DNA of 5,231 nt, from assembly GCA_029933995.1 (NCBI GenBank), contig JAOZNB010000064.1, positions 1 through 5,231 on the forward strand, read 5' to 3'. The DNA is from Candidatus Moraniibacteriota bacterium. GTDB taxonomy: Bacteria; Patescibacteriota; Minisyncoccia; Moranbacterales; GCA-2747515. Position numbers and translations under genes: made by a program. The notes under the pieces are model-generated. The model saw only the letters and a program-made list of their open reading frames with translations, was not told the DNA's origin and did no database searches. Every line of letters begins with the position of its first letter. Position 1 is the first letter of the stretch. Positions 1 through 5,184 of this stretch are shown here, piece by piece.

Positions 1-6
1 CCTCCT
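1..6 (-). promoter_or_regulatory. Probable Shine-Dalgarno site of a leftward gene beyond the left edge
   Basis: The first six plus-strand bases, CCTCCT, read AGGAGG on the minus strand, a full anti-SD match. A start codon would be expected a few bases further left, outside the window. A minus-strand promoter candidate lies at 72-100, which fits a divergent gene. The gene itself cannot be seen, so this is an inference from a short motif. Confidence 0.4.
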
Positions 7-23
7 GTGTTTTTTTTAATTTA

Positions 24-40
24 AATGATATAATATCATT
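24..40. repeat. Short inverted repeat in the divergent upstream region
   Basis: Arms AATGATAT and ATATCATT are exact reverse complements around a single central base at 32. The left half contains TGATATAAT (26-34), an extended -10-like string on the plus strand. It could be an operator or a promoter element, but short AT palindromes arise easily in DNA this AT-rich. No function can be assigned. Confidence 0.25.
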
Positions 41-54
41 ATATAGAATATCTG

Positions 55-81
55 TTAACGAACGATGTGTAATACTATAAT
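55..81 (+). promoter_or_regulatory. Candidate promoter for the membrane protein gene at 150
   Basis: TATAAT at 76-81 is a consensus -10 box, with TTAACG (55-60, four of six matches to TTGACA) 15 bases upstream. Transcription would start near 88, giving a leader of about 60 bases. A second candidate is the extended -10 TGATATAAT at 26-34. In DNA this AT-rich, -10 strings occur by chance, so confidence is low. Confidence 0.3.
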
Positions 82-100
82 AATTTAATATTTCTGTCAA
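72..100 (-). promoter_or_regulatory. Candidate leftward promoter for an off-window gene
   Basis: On the minus strand a perfect TTGACA -35 lies at 100-95. Seventeen bases on is TAGTAT (77-72); with a 15-base spacer the better -10 TATAGT (79-74) is found. It points towards the AGGAGG site at 6-1. The same perfect -35 hexamer precedes the leftward operon at 3399, which makes the assignment more believable. It overlaps the plus-strand -10 candidate at 76-81. Confidence 0.4.
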
Positions 101-149
101 TCTAAACTAATCCCTAAAATTTGACTTTAAATTACACTTCTTCCTTATT

Positions 150-2138
150 ATGAATGAATTTTTAACACAGCAATTATTATTTTTAGCGATTACTTTTGGT
201 TTATTAATTATTCCAGGTTGGTTTTTTTTATCTACCTTATTTCACCGTAATCAGTTTGCACCTATTGAAAAATTTGTTCTTAGTGTTCCTATCAGCTTTT
301 CACTTATTACACTTACTGTCATTATAATTAATGCCCTTGGCATCGCTCTAACAAAAGAAAATATTCTCATAACACTTGGTGTAATCATTATCCCACTCAT
401 CATCACATCTATTTTTGTTAAACAAAAATGTGCTGGAGGGACATGCCCGTCTACTACTACAATCTTTAATTTTTCCAAAAAACAAACTGTACTAATTGTA
501 ATTCTTGTAATATTTACAATTACAGCCAAAGGAATTTTCCTCACAAACACAATATTCCCCACAGCCACAGACCTCGGTCATCACATGTTTTGGGTTGAAA
601 AAATAACAACCGAGCAAAAATTACCCACCTATGAAAAAATCAGGATTGACCCTATAACAAATACATTCAACGAGCCTGAACATATAGCCGATTTCATAGT
701 TGGTGAACATATCATTTTTGCAGTTATTAAAACTTTTACAGGTCAATCTGTCGTAAGTACATTTCCATCACTGATATTATTTATTATAAATATATTTACA
801 GTTCTTATACTGTTTATATTATCTAGACGATTTTTCTCATCTTATAGATATGGTGCTGAAATTGCTATTTTGACATTGCTTTTCATTGGTCCTCTGTGGA
901 CTATCAGTGGTGCTGGTGCAAAATTTATCAGTGGTGGTGTAATTGGTAATCTGCTGGGCAATTTACTCATACCTACAATTTTATATTTTACATATCGTGC
1001 ATTTACTACAAAAAAAGCAACCTTGCTTGTACCCGCAATTATACTAGTAACAACACTTGCTTATACTCATCATCTAAGTGCACTTATTTTTGGATATATT
1101 TTTATTTTTAGTATTTTAGGATTTATCATTCTACAAAAAGATGGCTGGAATGGCTATAAAAAACTTTTTGCACTTCTCAAAAATCCATATATTTTACCTC
1201 TTTTATTTATAGCTGTTATGTCGCTGATTGTATTAGCTCCGCCCTCATACCTAGATCGAGAGGCTATTAGCTCATCTATTGGCGCACCCTCAAAATCAAC
1301 ACGCACAGGAGTGCCCTTTCAACAACTGATGTACATGTTAGGCGAAGCACGATTTATATTTGGCTTTATTGGTCTGTTAATTCTTTCTGCTTTCTCTTTG
1401 TTAAAACGATTCAATAAATTACCACCTTCAAGCAAAAAAAACACACCTACAAATATCTATGCAACTATATTCCTACTGGGTTGGGGTTGGGCACTTATGA
1501 GTATGAGTCTCGTGCCACAATTTCTTAAAGTAAATATTATCTCCACACGAATAGCCACTTATGGAGCATTTCCCCTAGCAATACTATCTGGATTTGTAAT
1601 TATGTGGATAATAAGTATTTTTATTTATCACAAAAATAAATCACTTATAGCACCCCAATTCATGTTTATGCTCTTTTTATTTATAATAATTACAGTTACA
1701 TTCACAAGTGGATTACGAGATAATGCGACTTCTTTAAATAGTGCACCAAAAACAAACAAGGCCTTACAAACATTTCATGTTGGTAAATATGCCAATGATA
1801 AATTTGGAGATAAAGCTAGGAATAACAACCTATGGATGGTAAAAGACCACAACTATATAACATCTGACACATGGATAAAAGTATTTTTTGCAAATGATTA
1901 TTCATTTCCTCTATCACGAAGCTATTTTAAAAGATACGAAACACACCCGGATCGAGAAATATGTACCCGAGAAATGATTTCTGCACCTAAAACTGCCCTT
2001 GCAAAAGAATGTTTTAATAATTTAAATGTCCACGCTATATTAGTAAACACAAATGAGGATGCTGGACAATTTAATTCATCTGCTGATTTTTACAGAATAT
2101 ACCAAAATAACGAGCTAAGTTTATTTATTAGAAAATAA
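150..2138 (+). CDS. Polytopic membrane protein, probable GT-C-like glycosyltransferase
   Basis: The 662-residue product is an integral membrane protein with about 13 hydrophobic segments (roughly 8-30, 43-66, 71-90, 112-132, 204-226, 234-256, 262-282, 290-304, 309-328, 346-364, 402-418, 437-455, 470-520), then a soluble tail of about 140 residues. A long loop after the fourth segment holds Asp141, His144 and His145 (TDLGHH), the kind of acidic and histidine site seen in lipid-phosphosugar-dependent GT-C enzymes. His186 and the His307-His308 pair are other polar residues near membrane segments, and STRIATYGAFPLA (465-477) resembles the Arg-containing late helix of such enzymes. The tail carries Cys605 and Cys621. 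The role, transfer of a lipid-linked sugar outside the membrane, is inferred from topology, not from a diagnostic motif. No SD precedes the ATG. An unrelated large membrane protein family is possible. Confidence 0.6.
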   Translation: MNEFLTQQLLFLAITFGLLIIPGWFFLSTLFHRNQFAPIEKFVLSVPISFSLITLTVIIINALGIALTKENILITLGVIIIPLIITSIFVKQKCAGGTCPSTTTIFNFSKKQTVLIVILVIFTITAKGIFLTNTIFPTATDLGHHMFWVEKITTEQKLPTYEKIRIDPITNTFNEPEHIADFIVGEHIIFAVIKTFTGQSVVSTFPSLILFIINIFTVLILFILSRRFFSSYRYGAEIAILTLLFIGPLWTISGAGAKFISGGVIGNLLGNLLIPTILYFTYRAFTTKKATLLVPAIILVTTLAYTHHLSALIFGYIFIFSILGFIILQKDGWNGYKKLFALLKNPYILPLLFIAVMSLIVLAPPSYLDREAISSSIGAPSKSTRTGVPFQQLMYMLGEARFIFGFIGLLILSAFSLLKRFNKLPPSSKKNTPTNIYATIFLLGWGWALMSMSLVPQFLKVNIISTRIATYGAFPLAILSGFVIMWIISIFIYHKNKSLIAPQFMFMLFLFIIITVTFTSGLRDNATSLNSAPKTNKALQTFHVGKYANDKFGDKARNNNLWMVKDHNYITSDTWIKVFFANDYSFPLSRSYFKRYETHPDREICTREMISAPKTALAKECFNNLNVHAILVNTNEDAGQFNSSADFYRIYQNNELSLFIRK

Positions 2139-2143
2139 CCCAT

Positions 2144-2225
2144 TGTCATTCCTGCGAAGACAGAAATCTATCAAGCAGTATATACAAAATCTTACAAAAA
2201 GATTCCTGCCTTCGCAGGAATAACA
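2144..2225. repeat. Imperfect inverted-repeat element between genes (MITE-like)
   Basis: Two 26-base arms, 2144-2169 and 2200-2225, are reverse complements with three mismatches, separated by 30 bases. The right arm also holds a perfect small hairpin: ATTCCTGC, loop CTTC, GCAGGAAT (2202-2221). The matching part of the left arm (2148-2167) has two G-to-A changes that break it. It lies 5 bases after the stop codon of the membrane protein gene and resembles dispersed 'TCATTCCTGCGAAGGCAGG' style repeats that I recall from many bacterial genomes. No long T-tract follows, so it is not a clean intrinsic terminator, though the RNA would fold into a long hairpin and could protect or end the upstream transcript. 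Confidence 0.7.
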
Positions 2226-2265
2226 CGCTAAGAAATTACTACTAACCCGTCACTACAAAACTACT

Positions 2266-2616
2266 ATGAAATCACAATATATAATTATCTTTACAATCAT
2301 TATAGTTACAGTTGCAAGTATGCTCCTACTTGCAAAAATAGAAGATAATCAACGCACAAACAATCAAGACTTCTGGAGCATATATTTTATCAACCCCCTA
2401 GAAAATGATTATCATTTTGTGATAGATAATAAAACTCCAAATACACAATTATTTCATTACGATGTAATTATAAACGACAATTCAGTACATTTTGGTGATA
2501 TGGAAATAGAAAAGAATAATCATGAATTAATAGAATTAGAAAAACAAGAATCTGACTTCCCCATCAAAATCATAGTTACAAACGGCAATAATGAAAAAGA
2601 AATTGAAAAAAAGTAA
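2266..2616 (+). CDS. Small membrane-anchored protein with an extracytoplasmic beta-type domain
   Basis: The 116-residue protein starts with a short basic N-terminus and one hydrophobic helix (about 5-23) with no obvious cleavage site, so it is probably anchored with its C-terminal domain outside. Residues 36-105 (DFWSIYFINPLENDYHFVID and onward, then FHYDVIINDNSVHFGD) alternate as in a beta sandwich and recall the 'N-x-T-x-x-x-x-Y-x-V' layout of DUF1616 or CARDB-like Ig folds; this is a resemblance only. The end is rich in Glu, Lys and Asn. It follows the polytopic protein on the same strand after 127 bases that hold the inverted-repeat element, so it may be co-transcribed and may act as a partner subunit. 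No SD is visible before the ATG at 2266. The function is unknown. Confidence 0.65.
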   Translation: MKSQYIIIFTIIIVTVASMLLLAKIEDNQRTNNQDFWSIYFINPLENDYHFVIDNKTPNTQLFHYDVIINDNSVHFGDMEIEKNNHELIELEKQESDFPIKIIVTNGNNEKEIEKK

Positions 2617-2693
2617 AGATGCGTCACTATATGTCTCTAAAAAAAACCCAATCGCTAAGTCTAGTGACCTGATCTCCATTTATACCATTATAA

Positions 2694-2735
2694 TAAAAAA
2701 ATAAAAAGTGATCTTGCAATTACTGCAAAATCACT
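2694..2735 (-). terminator. Intrinsic terminator of the leftward two-gene unit
   Basis: Read on the minus strand, a 12-base-pair stem (2735-2724 with 2718-2707) closes a 5-base loop. It contains one T-G wobble at position 2713 and is otherwise fully paired. It is followed at once by a T-rich run (2706-2694; TTTTTATTTTTTT). It lies 24 bases past the stop codon of the last gene (2760). On the plus strand the T-tract is missing and the wobble becomes a C-A mismatch, so the element is oriented for leftward transcripts. Confidence 0.88.
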
Positions 2736-2759
2736 CTAATAACCTAATACTCTCAAAAA

Positions 2760-2930
2760 TTAACTATCATTCCCATTATTCAATAAGGTCATCTCATCAA
2801 ATGCTTCTTTTCGTGATAATAAAAAAGTCATTGTAATTTGTCCTAGCCAATACCCTATCATAAGAGCAATTATTACACAGATGATTAGTGCAAATAATGG
2901 CACCTCAGCTGTTGCCAAAAATTCAATCAT
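2760..2930 (-). CDS. Single-span membrane peptide of 56 residues, unknown function
   Basis: The frame is open from 2951, but the better start is the ATG at 2930-2928. AAGGAG (2942-2937) sits 6 bases before it, and the start follows the TAG of the upstream gene by one base, which implies translational coupling. The 56-residue product begins MIEFLATAEVP and has one strongly hydrophobic segment (about 11-37, with Tyr27-Trp28 near its middle), then a polar tail ending NNGNDS. With no basic N-terminus and Arg40-Lys41 just after the helix, the positive-inside rule suggests a cytoplasmic C-terminus. It is the second gene of a two-gene unit with an exported protein and is followed by a terminator. 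I do not recognise a family; a small accessory subunit or anchor for its partner is possible. Confidence 0.7.
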   Translation of the reverse strand: MIEFLATAEVPLFALIICVIIALMIGYWLGQITMTFLLSRKEAFDEMTLLNNGNDS

Positions 2931-2931
2931 T

Positions 2932-3399
2932 CTAGACTCCTTTTTTATCATTTTGACTCATAGCCCACACTGCACCTCGCAGCCATTCTTCTTTTGAAAA
3001 CCCATTTGTTTTTTCATCAAAACACTCTGGGGTAATAGATTCCTGCCATGATGCCCTCACCATATAAAGGACTCTCATATCATCTCTGCTCCACGGATGG
3101 TGTCCGTCTTTAATAAAAACCTGATTCATCAATTCATTAATTATCTTCACTTTTGCCAAAATATTATTATTGGATTTGTTTTCTACGCCTCCAAGCCTAT
3201 CAAATAACTCTTGCATTGCAGACTTACTCATATATTGAGAAGCCTTCTTCTTTATTTCGCATTCAATACTGTCAGACATCAACAATCCCTCAACTTCAAT
3301 AAGTGTAAGCAATGCCACACCCTCTGTTGCACTTACAACTACAACAGTTCCAACAAAAAATAATACAACTACTACCAAAATTATTTTTACTTTCCTCAC
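2932..3399 (-). CDS. Exported protein of about 155 residues, unknown family
   Basis: The frame is open to an ATG at 3423, but I place the start at the GTG at 3399-3397. AAGGAGAGG (3414-3406) lies 6-9 bases before it, and starting there yields a classic secretion signal: MRKVK, a valine-rich core (6-22), then VSA-TE, with likely cleavage after Ala24. The mature part of about 131 residues is polar and looks largely helical. It includes SKSAMQELFDRLGG (58-71), KIINELMNQVF (85-95), DGHHPWSRDDMRVLYMVRASWQ (98-119) and KEEWLRGAVWAMSQ (136-149). Cys47 and Cys126 could form a disulfide. I see no catalytic signature. It is the first gene of a leftward pair whose partner start lies one base after its stop. 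Its strong SD contrasts with the plus-strand genes. Confidence 0.68.
   Translation of the reverse strand: MRKVKIILVVVVLFFVGTVVVVSATEGVALLTLIEVEGLLMSDSIECEIKKKASQYMSKSAMQELFDRLGGVENKSNNNILAKVKIINELMNQVFIKDGHHPWSRDDMRVLYMVRASWQESITPECFDEKTNGFSKEEWLRGAVWAMSQNDKKGV
2937..2942 (-). promoter_or_regulatory. Shine-Dalgarno site that decides the start of the 56-residue peptide
   Basis: AAGGAG on the minus strand, 6 bases before the ATG at 2930-2928. It lies inside the end of the upstream coding region. It would be downstream of the alternative ATG at 2951, so it argues for the shorter product. Confidence 0.75.
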
Positions 3400-3405
3400 A
3401 ATGCA

Positions 3406-3414
3406 CCTCTCCTT
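3406..3414 (-). promoter_or_regulatory. Shine-Dalgarno site that decides a GTG start
   Basis: AAGGAGAGG on the minus strand, ending 6 bases before the GTG at 3399-3397. The earlier in-frame ATG at 3423 lies upstream of this site and has no such motif, and starting there would put charged residues and a cysteine in front of the signal peptide. GTG is therefore the preferred start. Confidence 0.7.
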
Positions 3415-3418
3415 ATTT

Positions 3419-3447
3419 TTCAAATAACTATAAAATTATGTTATACT
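3419..3447 (+). promoter_or_regulatory. Candidate extended -10 promoter for the GT4 gene
   Basis: TGTTATACT at 3439-3447 is an extended -10 (TG, one base, TATACT). A weak -35, TTCAAA at 3419-3424, matches four of six bases with a 17-base spacer. Transcription would begin near 3454, about 38 bases before the ATG at 3492. It faces the leftward promoter at 3470-3498, so the two transcripts would overlap slightly at their 5' ends. Confidence 0.4.
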
Positions 3448-3469
3448 TCACTATGAAATACAACACTTA

Positions 3470-3498
3470 ATTTTACTATATTTTACATATCATGTCAA
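3470..3498 (-). promoter_or_regulatory. Sigma70-type promoter of the leftward two-gene unit
   Basis: On the minus strand there is a perfect -35 TTGACA (3498-3493), a 17-base spacer (3492-3476) and the -10 TAAAAT (3475-3470, five of six). Transcription would start near 3463, about 64 bases before the GTG at 3399. The -35 box lies inside the first codons of the divergent GT4 gene. The -10 is one arm of an 8-base inverted repeat, TAAAATTA (3431-3438) with TAATTTTA (3468-3475). Confidence 0.6.
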
Positions 3499-4634
3499 CT
3501 ATAAAAAATCAATCAGAGTCTCAAAAAAATATCCTTTTTGTCACACGACCCCTCTCACCTCCATGGGATGAAGCAAGTAAAAACTTTGCCTTTGATTTGG
3601 CGTGTAATACTACAAATCACAGGATTACGATTCTTGTTGATAAATACATTAATGACGCACCTGAGCACACTATACAAAAAAAGATTTATTCTGATAATCA
3701 TTTTTCCCTATTACAAAAAATGAGACTCATATGGTATCTCAAAAAAAATGTACATAAATTTGATAAGATACATTTATTATTTACTCCGACAAAACTCAAC
3801 AGTCGTATCATGAAAATGATCTTAAAAAATAAAAAAATAACTATTATTCAAACAGTTGCCACATTACGTGATGACCTGTATTCAAGCAATGATCTAAAAA
3901 ATATACTTTTTGGTGACACGATTGTAACATACTCAAAATGGGCACAAACTAAATTAAATAATCTTGAATTTGATAATGTCACTCAAATATATCCTGGATT
4001 TAATTTATCAAAATTCACACCCTCACAAAAAAATCCCGAACTCATGCAAAAATGGAATATCACTAATACAAATTTTGTGGTTACCTACCCTGGAGAATTT
4101 GTACGACTTGGTGCAACTGATTTAATCGTAAATACCTTTATTGACCTCTGGAGAAATCCTACTAATTCACATATCAAATACCTCTGCGCATGTCGCATAA
4201 AAAATGATGCTGATGCAAAGAAAAAACAAGAGGTTATTAAAAAAATTACAGCTGCAGGACATATTAATAAAATAGCTTTTACTGATACATTTCCAGATGT
4301 AAATGCTATTTACAATATATCTGATATAATTATATTTCCTGTAACCAACATGTCTGGTAAATTTGATGTGCCTCTAGCAATGATAGAACCCTACGCATGT
4401 AAAAAACCTGTAATTGCCTCTAATTTAGAGCTTTTTAAAGAGTTTTCTAGTGACAAAATCAATGTTATAATACCAAAGGAAAATAAAGAAGTCCTAGCTA
4501 ATGCAATTTTAGAATTAGACAAAAATTCCGAAAAAAGAAACCTACTTGGAGAAAACGCATTTGCATTTGCACACGAAACATTTGATATTAAGAGGATAGC
4601 AAGTGAGTACACAAAAATCTATAATTTAATGTAG
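3492..4634 (+). CDS. GT4-type glycosyltransferase (GT-B fold)
   Basis: The 380-residue product has the normal length for a cytoplasmic GT4 retaining glycosyltransferase, which moves a sugar from a nucleotide-sugar onto a lipid or glycan acceptor. The N-terminal domain opens with NILFVTRPLSPPWDEASKN (13-31), the acceptor-side loop typical of the family. IYPGFNLSKFTP (166-177) is the usual domain-linking motif, and VVTYPGEFVRLGATDLIV (196-213) matches the start of the donor-binding domain. DVNAIYNISDIIIFP (269-283) and MIEPYACKKPVIAS (297-310) match the donor-site region. In the E-x7-E motif the second Glu is Glu299, while the first position is Phe291 next to Asp292, a deviation shared by some 'KxDxPL' relatives. 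The ATG has no SD. The stop codon (4632-4634) lies inside a REP-like palindrome, so the last codons, ATG TAG, may derive from it. It probably acts in surface glycan assembly; the exact sugar is unknown. Confidence 0.85.
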   Translation: MSTIKNQSESQKNILFVTRPLSPPWDEASKNFAFDLACNTTNHRITILVDKYINDAPEHTIQKKIYSDNHFSLLQKMRLIWYLKKNVHKFDKIHLLFTPTKLNSRIMKMILKNKKITIIQTVATLRDDLYSSNDLKNILFGDTIVTYSKWAQTKLNNLEFDNVTQIYPGFNLSKFTPSQKNPELMQKWNITNTNFVVTYPGEFVRLGATDLIVNTFIDLWRNPTNSHIKYLCACRIKNDADAKKKQEVIKKITAAGHINKIAFTDTFPDVNAIYNISDIIIFPVTNMSGKFDVPLAMIEPYACKKPVIASNLELFKEFSSDKINVIIPKENKEVLANAILELDKNSEKRNLLGENAFAFAHETFDIKRIASEYTKIYNLM

Positions 4635-4662
4635 TGTACAGACATGTCTGTACACTACATTA
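4627..4662. repeat. Perfect 36-bp REP-like palindrome (copy A)
   Basis: The centre lies between 4644 and 4645 and 18 bases on each side pair without a mismatch. GTAG is at 4631-4634 and CTAC at 4655-4658; the variable triplet is TGT, paired with ACA. The TAG of the GT4 gene (4632-4634) lies in the left GTAG. It starts 48 bases before the transposase ATG. No T-tract follows, so it is not a standard terminator. Confidence 0.92.
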
Positions 4663-4674
4663 GCCGACTACTCT

Positions 4675-5184
4675 ATGCAAAATCGTAAAAAAACACGATT
4701 GCAAAATTACGACTATTCTCAAAACGGCATGTATTTTATAACAATTTGCACAAAGGACAAAAAATGTTTTTTTGGTGAAATTGTAAATGACAAAATGGTA
4801 TTAAATAATTTTGGTAAGATTGTTAAAAATATTTGGTTAGAATTACCAAGTCACAATGACAATATTAGCATTGATGAATTCATAATAATGCCAAATCACA
4901 TCCACGGTATAATTGAGATTATAAATGTAGGGGACAGACATGTCTGTCCCCTACATTTACGACATACACAAATACTACCCAAAGTTGTTGGAGGATTTAA
5001 AGCTGCTATAACAAAAAAATTCAACCAACAATTTCCAGAAAATAATTTCAAATGGCAACGCTCATTCTACGACCACATAATCCGTAAAGATGAATCATTG
5101 AATAAAATTCGAGAATATATTATGATTAATCCACAAGAATGGACTAAAGATAAAAATAATTCTATTAATTACATACCAATGTAG
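4675..5184 (+). CDS. REP-associated tyrosine transposase (RAYT, Y1/HUH family)
   Basis: The 169-residue product is a full-length single-domain Y1 transposase of the TnpA-REP branch, which nicks and rejoins single-stranded DNA at REP hairpins. The start RLQNYDYSQNGMYFITICTKDKKCFFG (8-34) is the family opening. The metal-binding HUH motif is His75-Ile76-His77 in MPNHIHGII. FKWQRSFYDHIIR (125-137) precedes the catalytic Tyr148 in REYIMINPQEW (146-156). All key residues are present, so the enzyme looks intact. Residues 84-95 (NVGDRHVCPLHL) are encoded by a perfect 38-bp palindrome of the same family as the flanking repeats, in the variable loop between the HUH strand and the GGFKAAITKKF helix (106-116). 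The stop codon lies in copy C. No SD precedes the ATG. Confidence 0.92.
   Translation: MQNRKKTRLQNYDYSQNGMYFITICTKDKKCFFGEIVNDKMVLNNFGKIVKNIWLELPSHNDNISIDEFIIMPNHIHGIIEIINVGDRHVCPLHLRHTQILPKVVGGFKAAITKKFNQQFPENNFKWQRSFYDHIIRKDESLNKIREYIMINPQEWTKDKNNSINYIPM
4922..4959. repeat. Perfect 38-bp palindrome inside the transposase gene (copy B)
   Basis: The centre lies between 4940 and 4941 and 19 bases on each side pair without a mismatch, the longest of the three copies. GTAG is at 4927-4930 and CTAC at 4951-4954; the variable triplet is GGG, paired with CCC. It covers codons 84-95 completely and is read in the one frame that gives N-V-G-D-R-H-V-C-P-L-H-L. The frame used at the ends of the element would give Met then TAG. 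The mRNA could form a hairpin of more than 15 base pairs here. Confidence 0.95.

Noticed and set aside
451..460. CTA trinucleotide run
   Set aside because: It is only about three units long inside a coding region and is explained by a threonine run. It is not a meaningful microsatellite.
251..568. Open frame of 105 codons on the minus strand
   Set aside because: It lies wholly inside the membrane protein gene, antisense to it, has no SD or promoter and reads like a shadow of hydrophobic codons.
2623..2668. Inverted repeat GTCACTA / TAGTGAC after the small membrane protein gene
   Set aside because: The arms are only 7 bases with a 32-base loop and no following T-tract. It is too weak to call a terminator.
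3538..3723. Open frame of 61 codons on the plus strand
   Set aside because: It is an out-of-frame shadow of the GT4 gene start, with no independent start signal or recognisable product.
4391..4612. Open frame of 73 codons on the minus strand
   Set aside because: It is antisense within the conserved C-terminal domain of the GT4 gene; the sense frame has clear family motifs, so this is a shadow.
4627..4662. Palindrome as an intrinsic terminator of the GT4 gene
   Set aside because: There is no T-run on either side, and the same sequence occurs within and after the transposase gene. A REP-like repeat explains it better, though some effect on transcription is possible.
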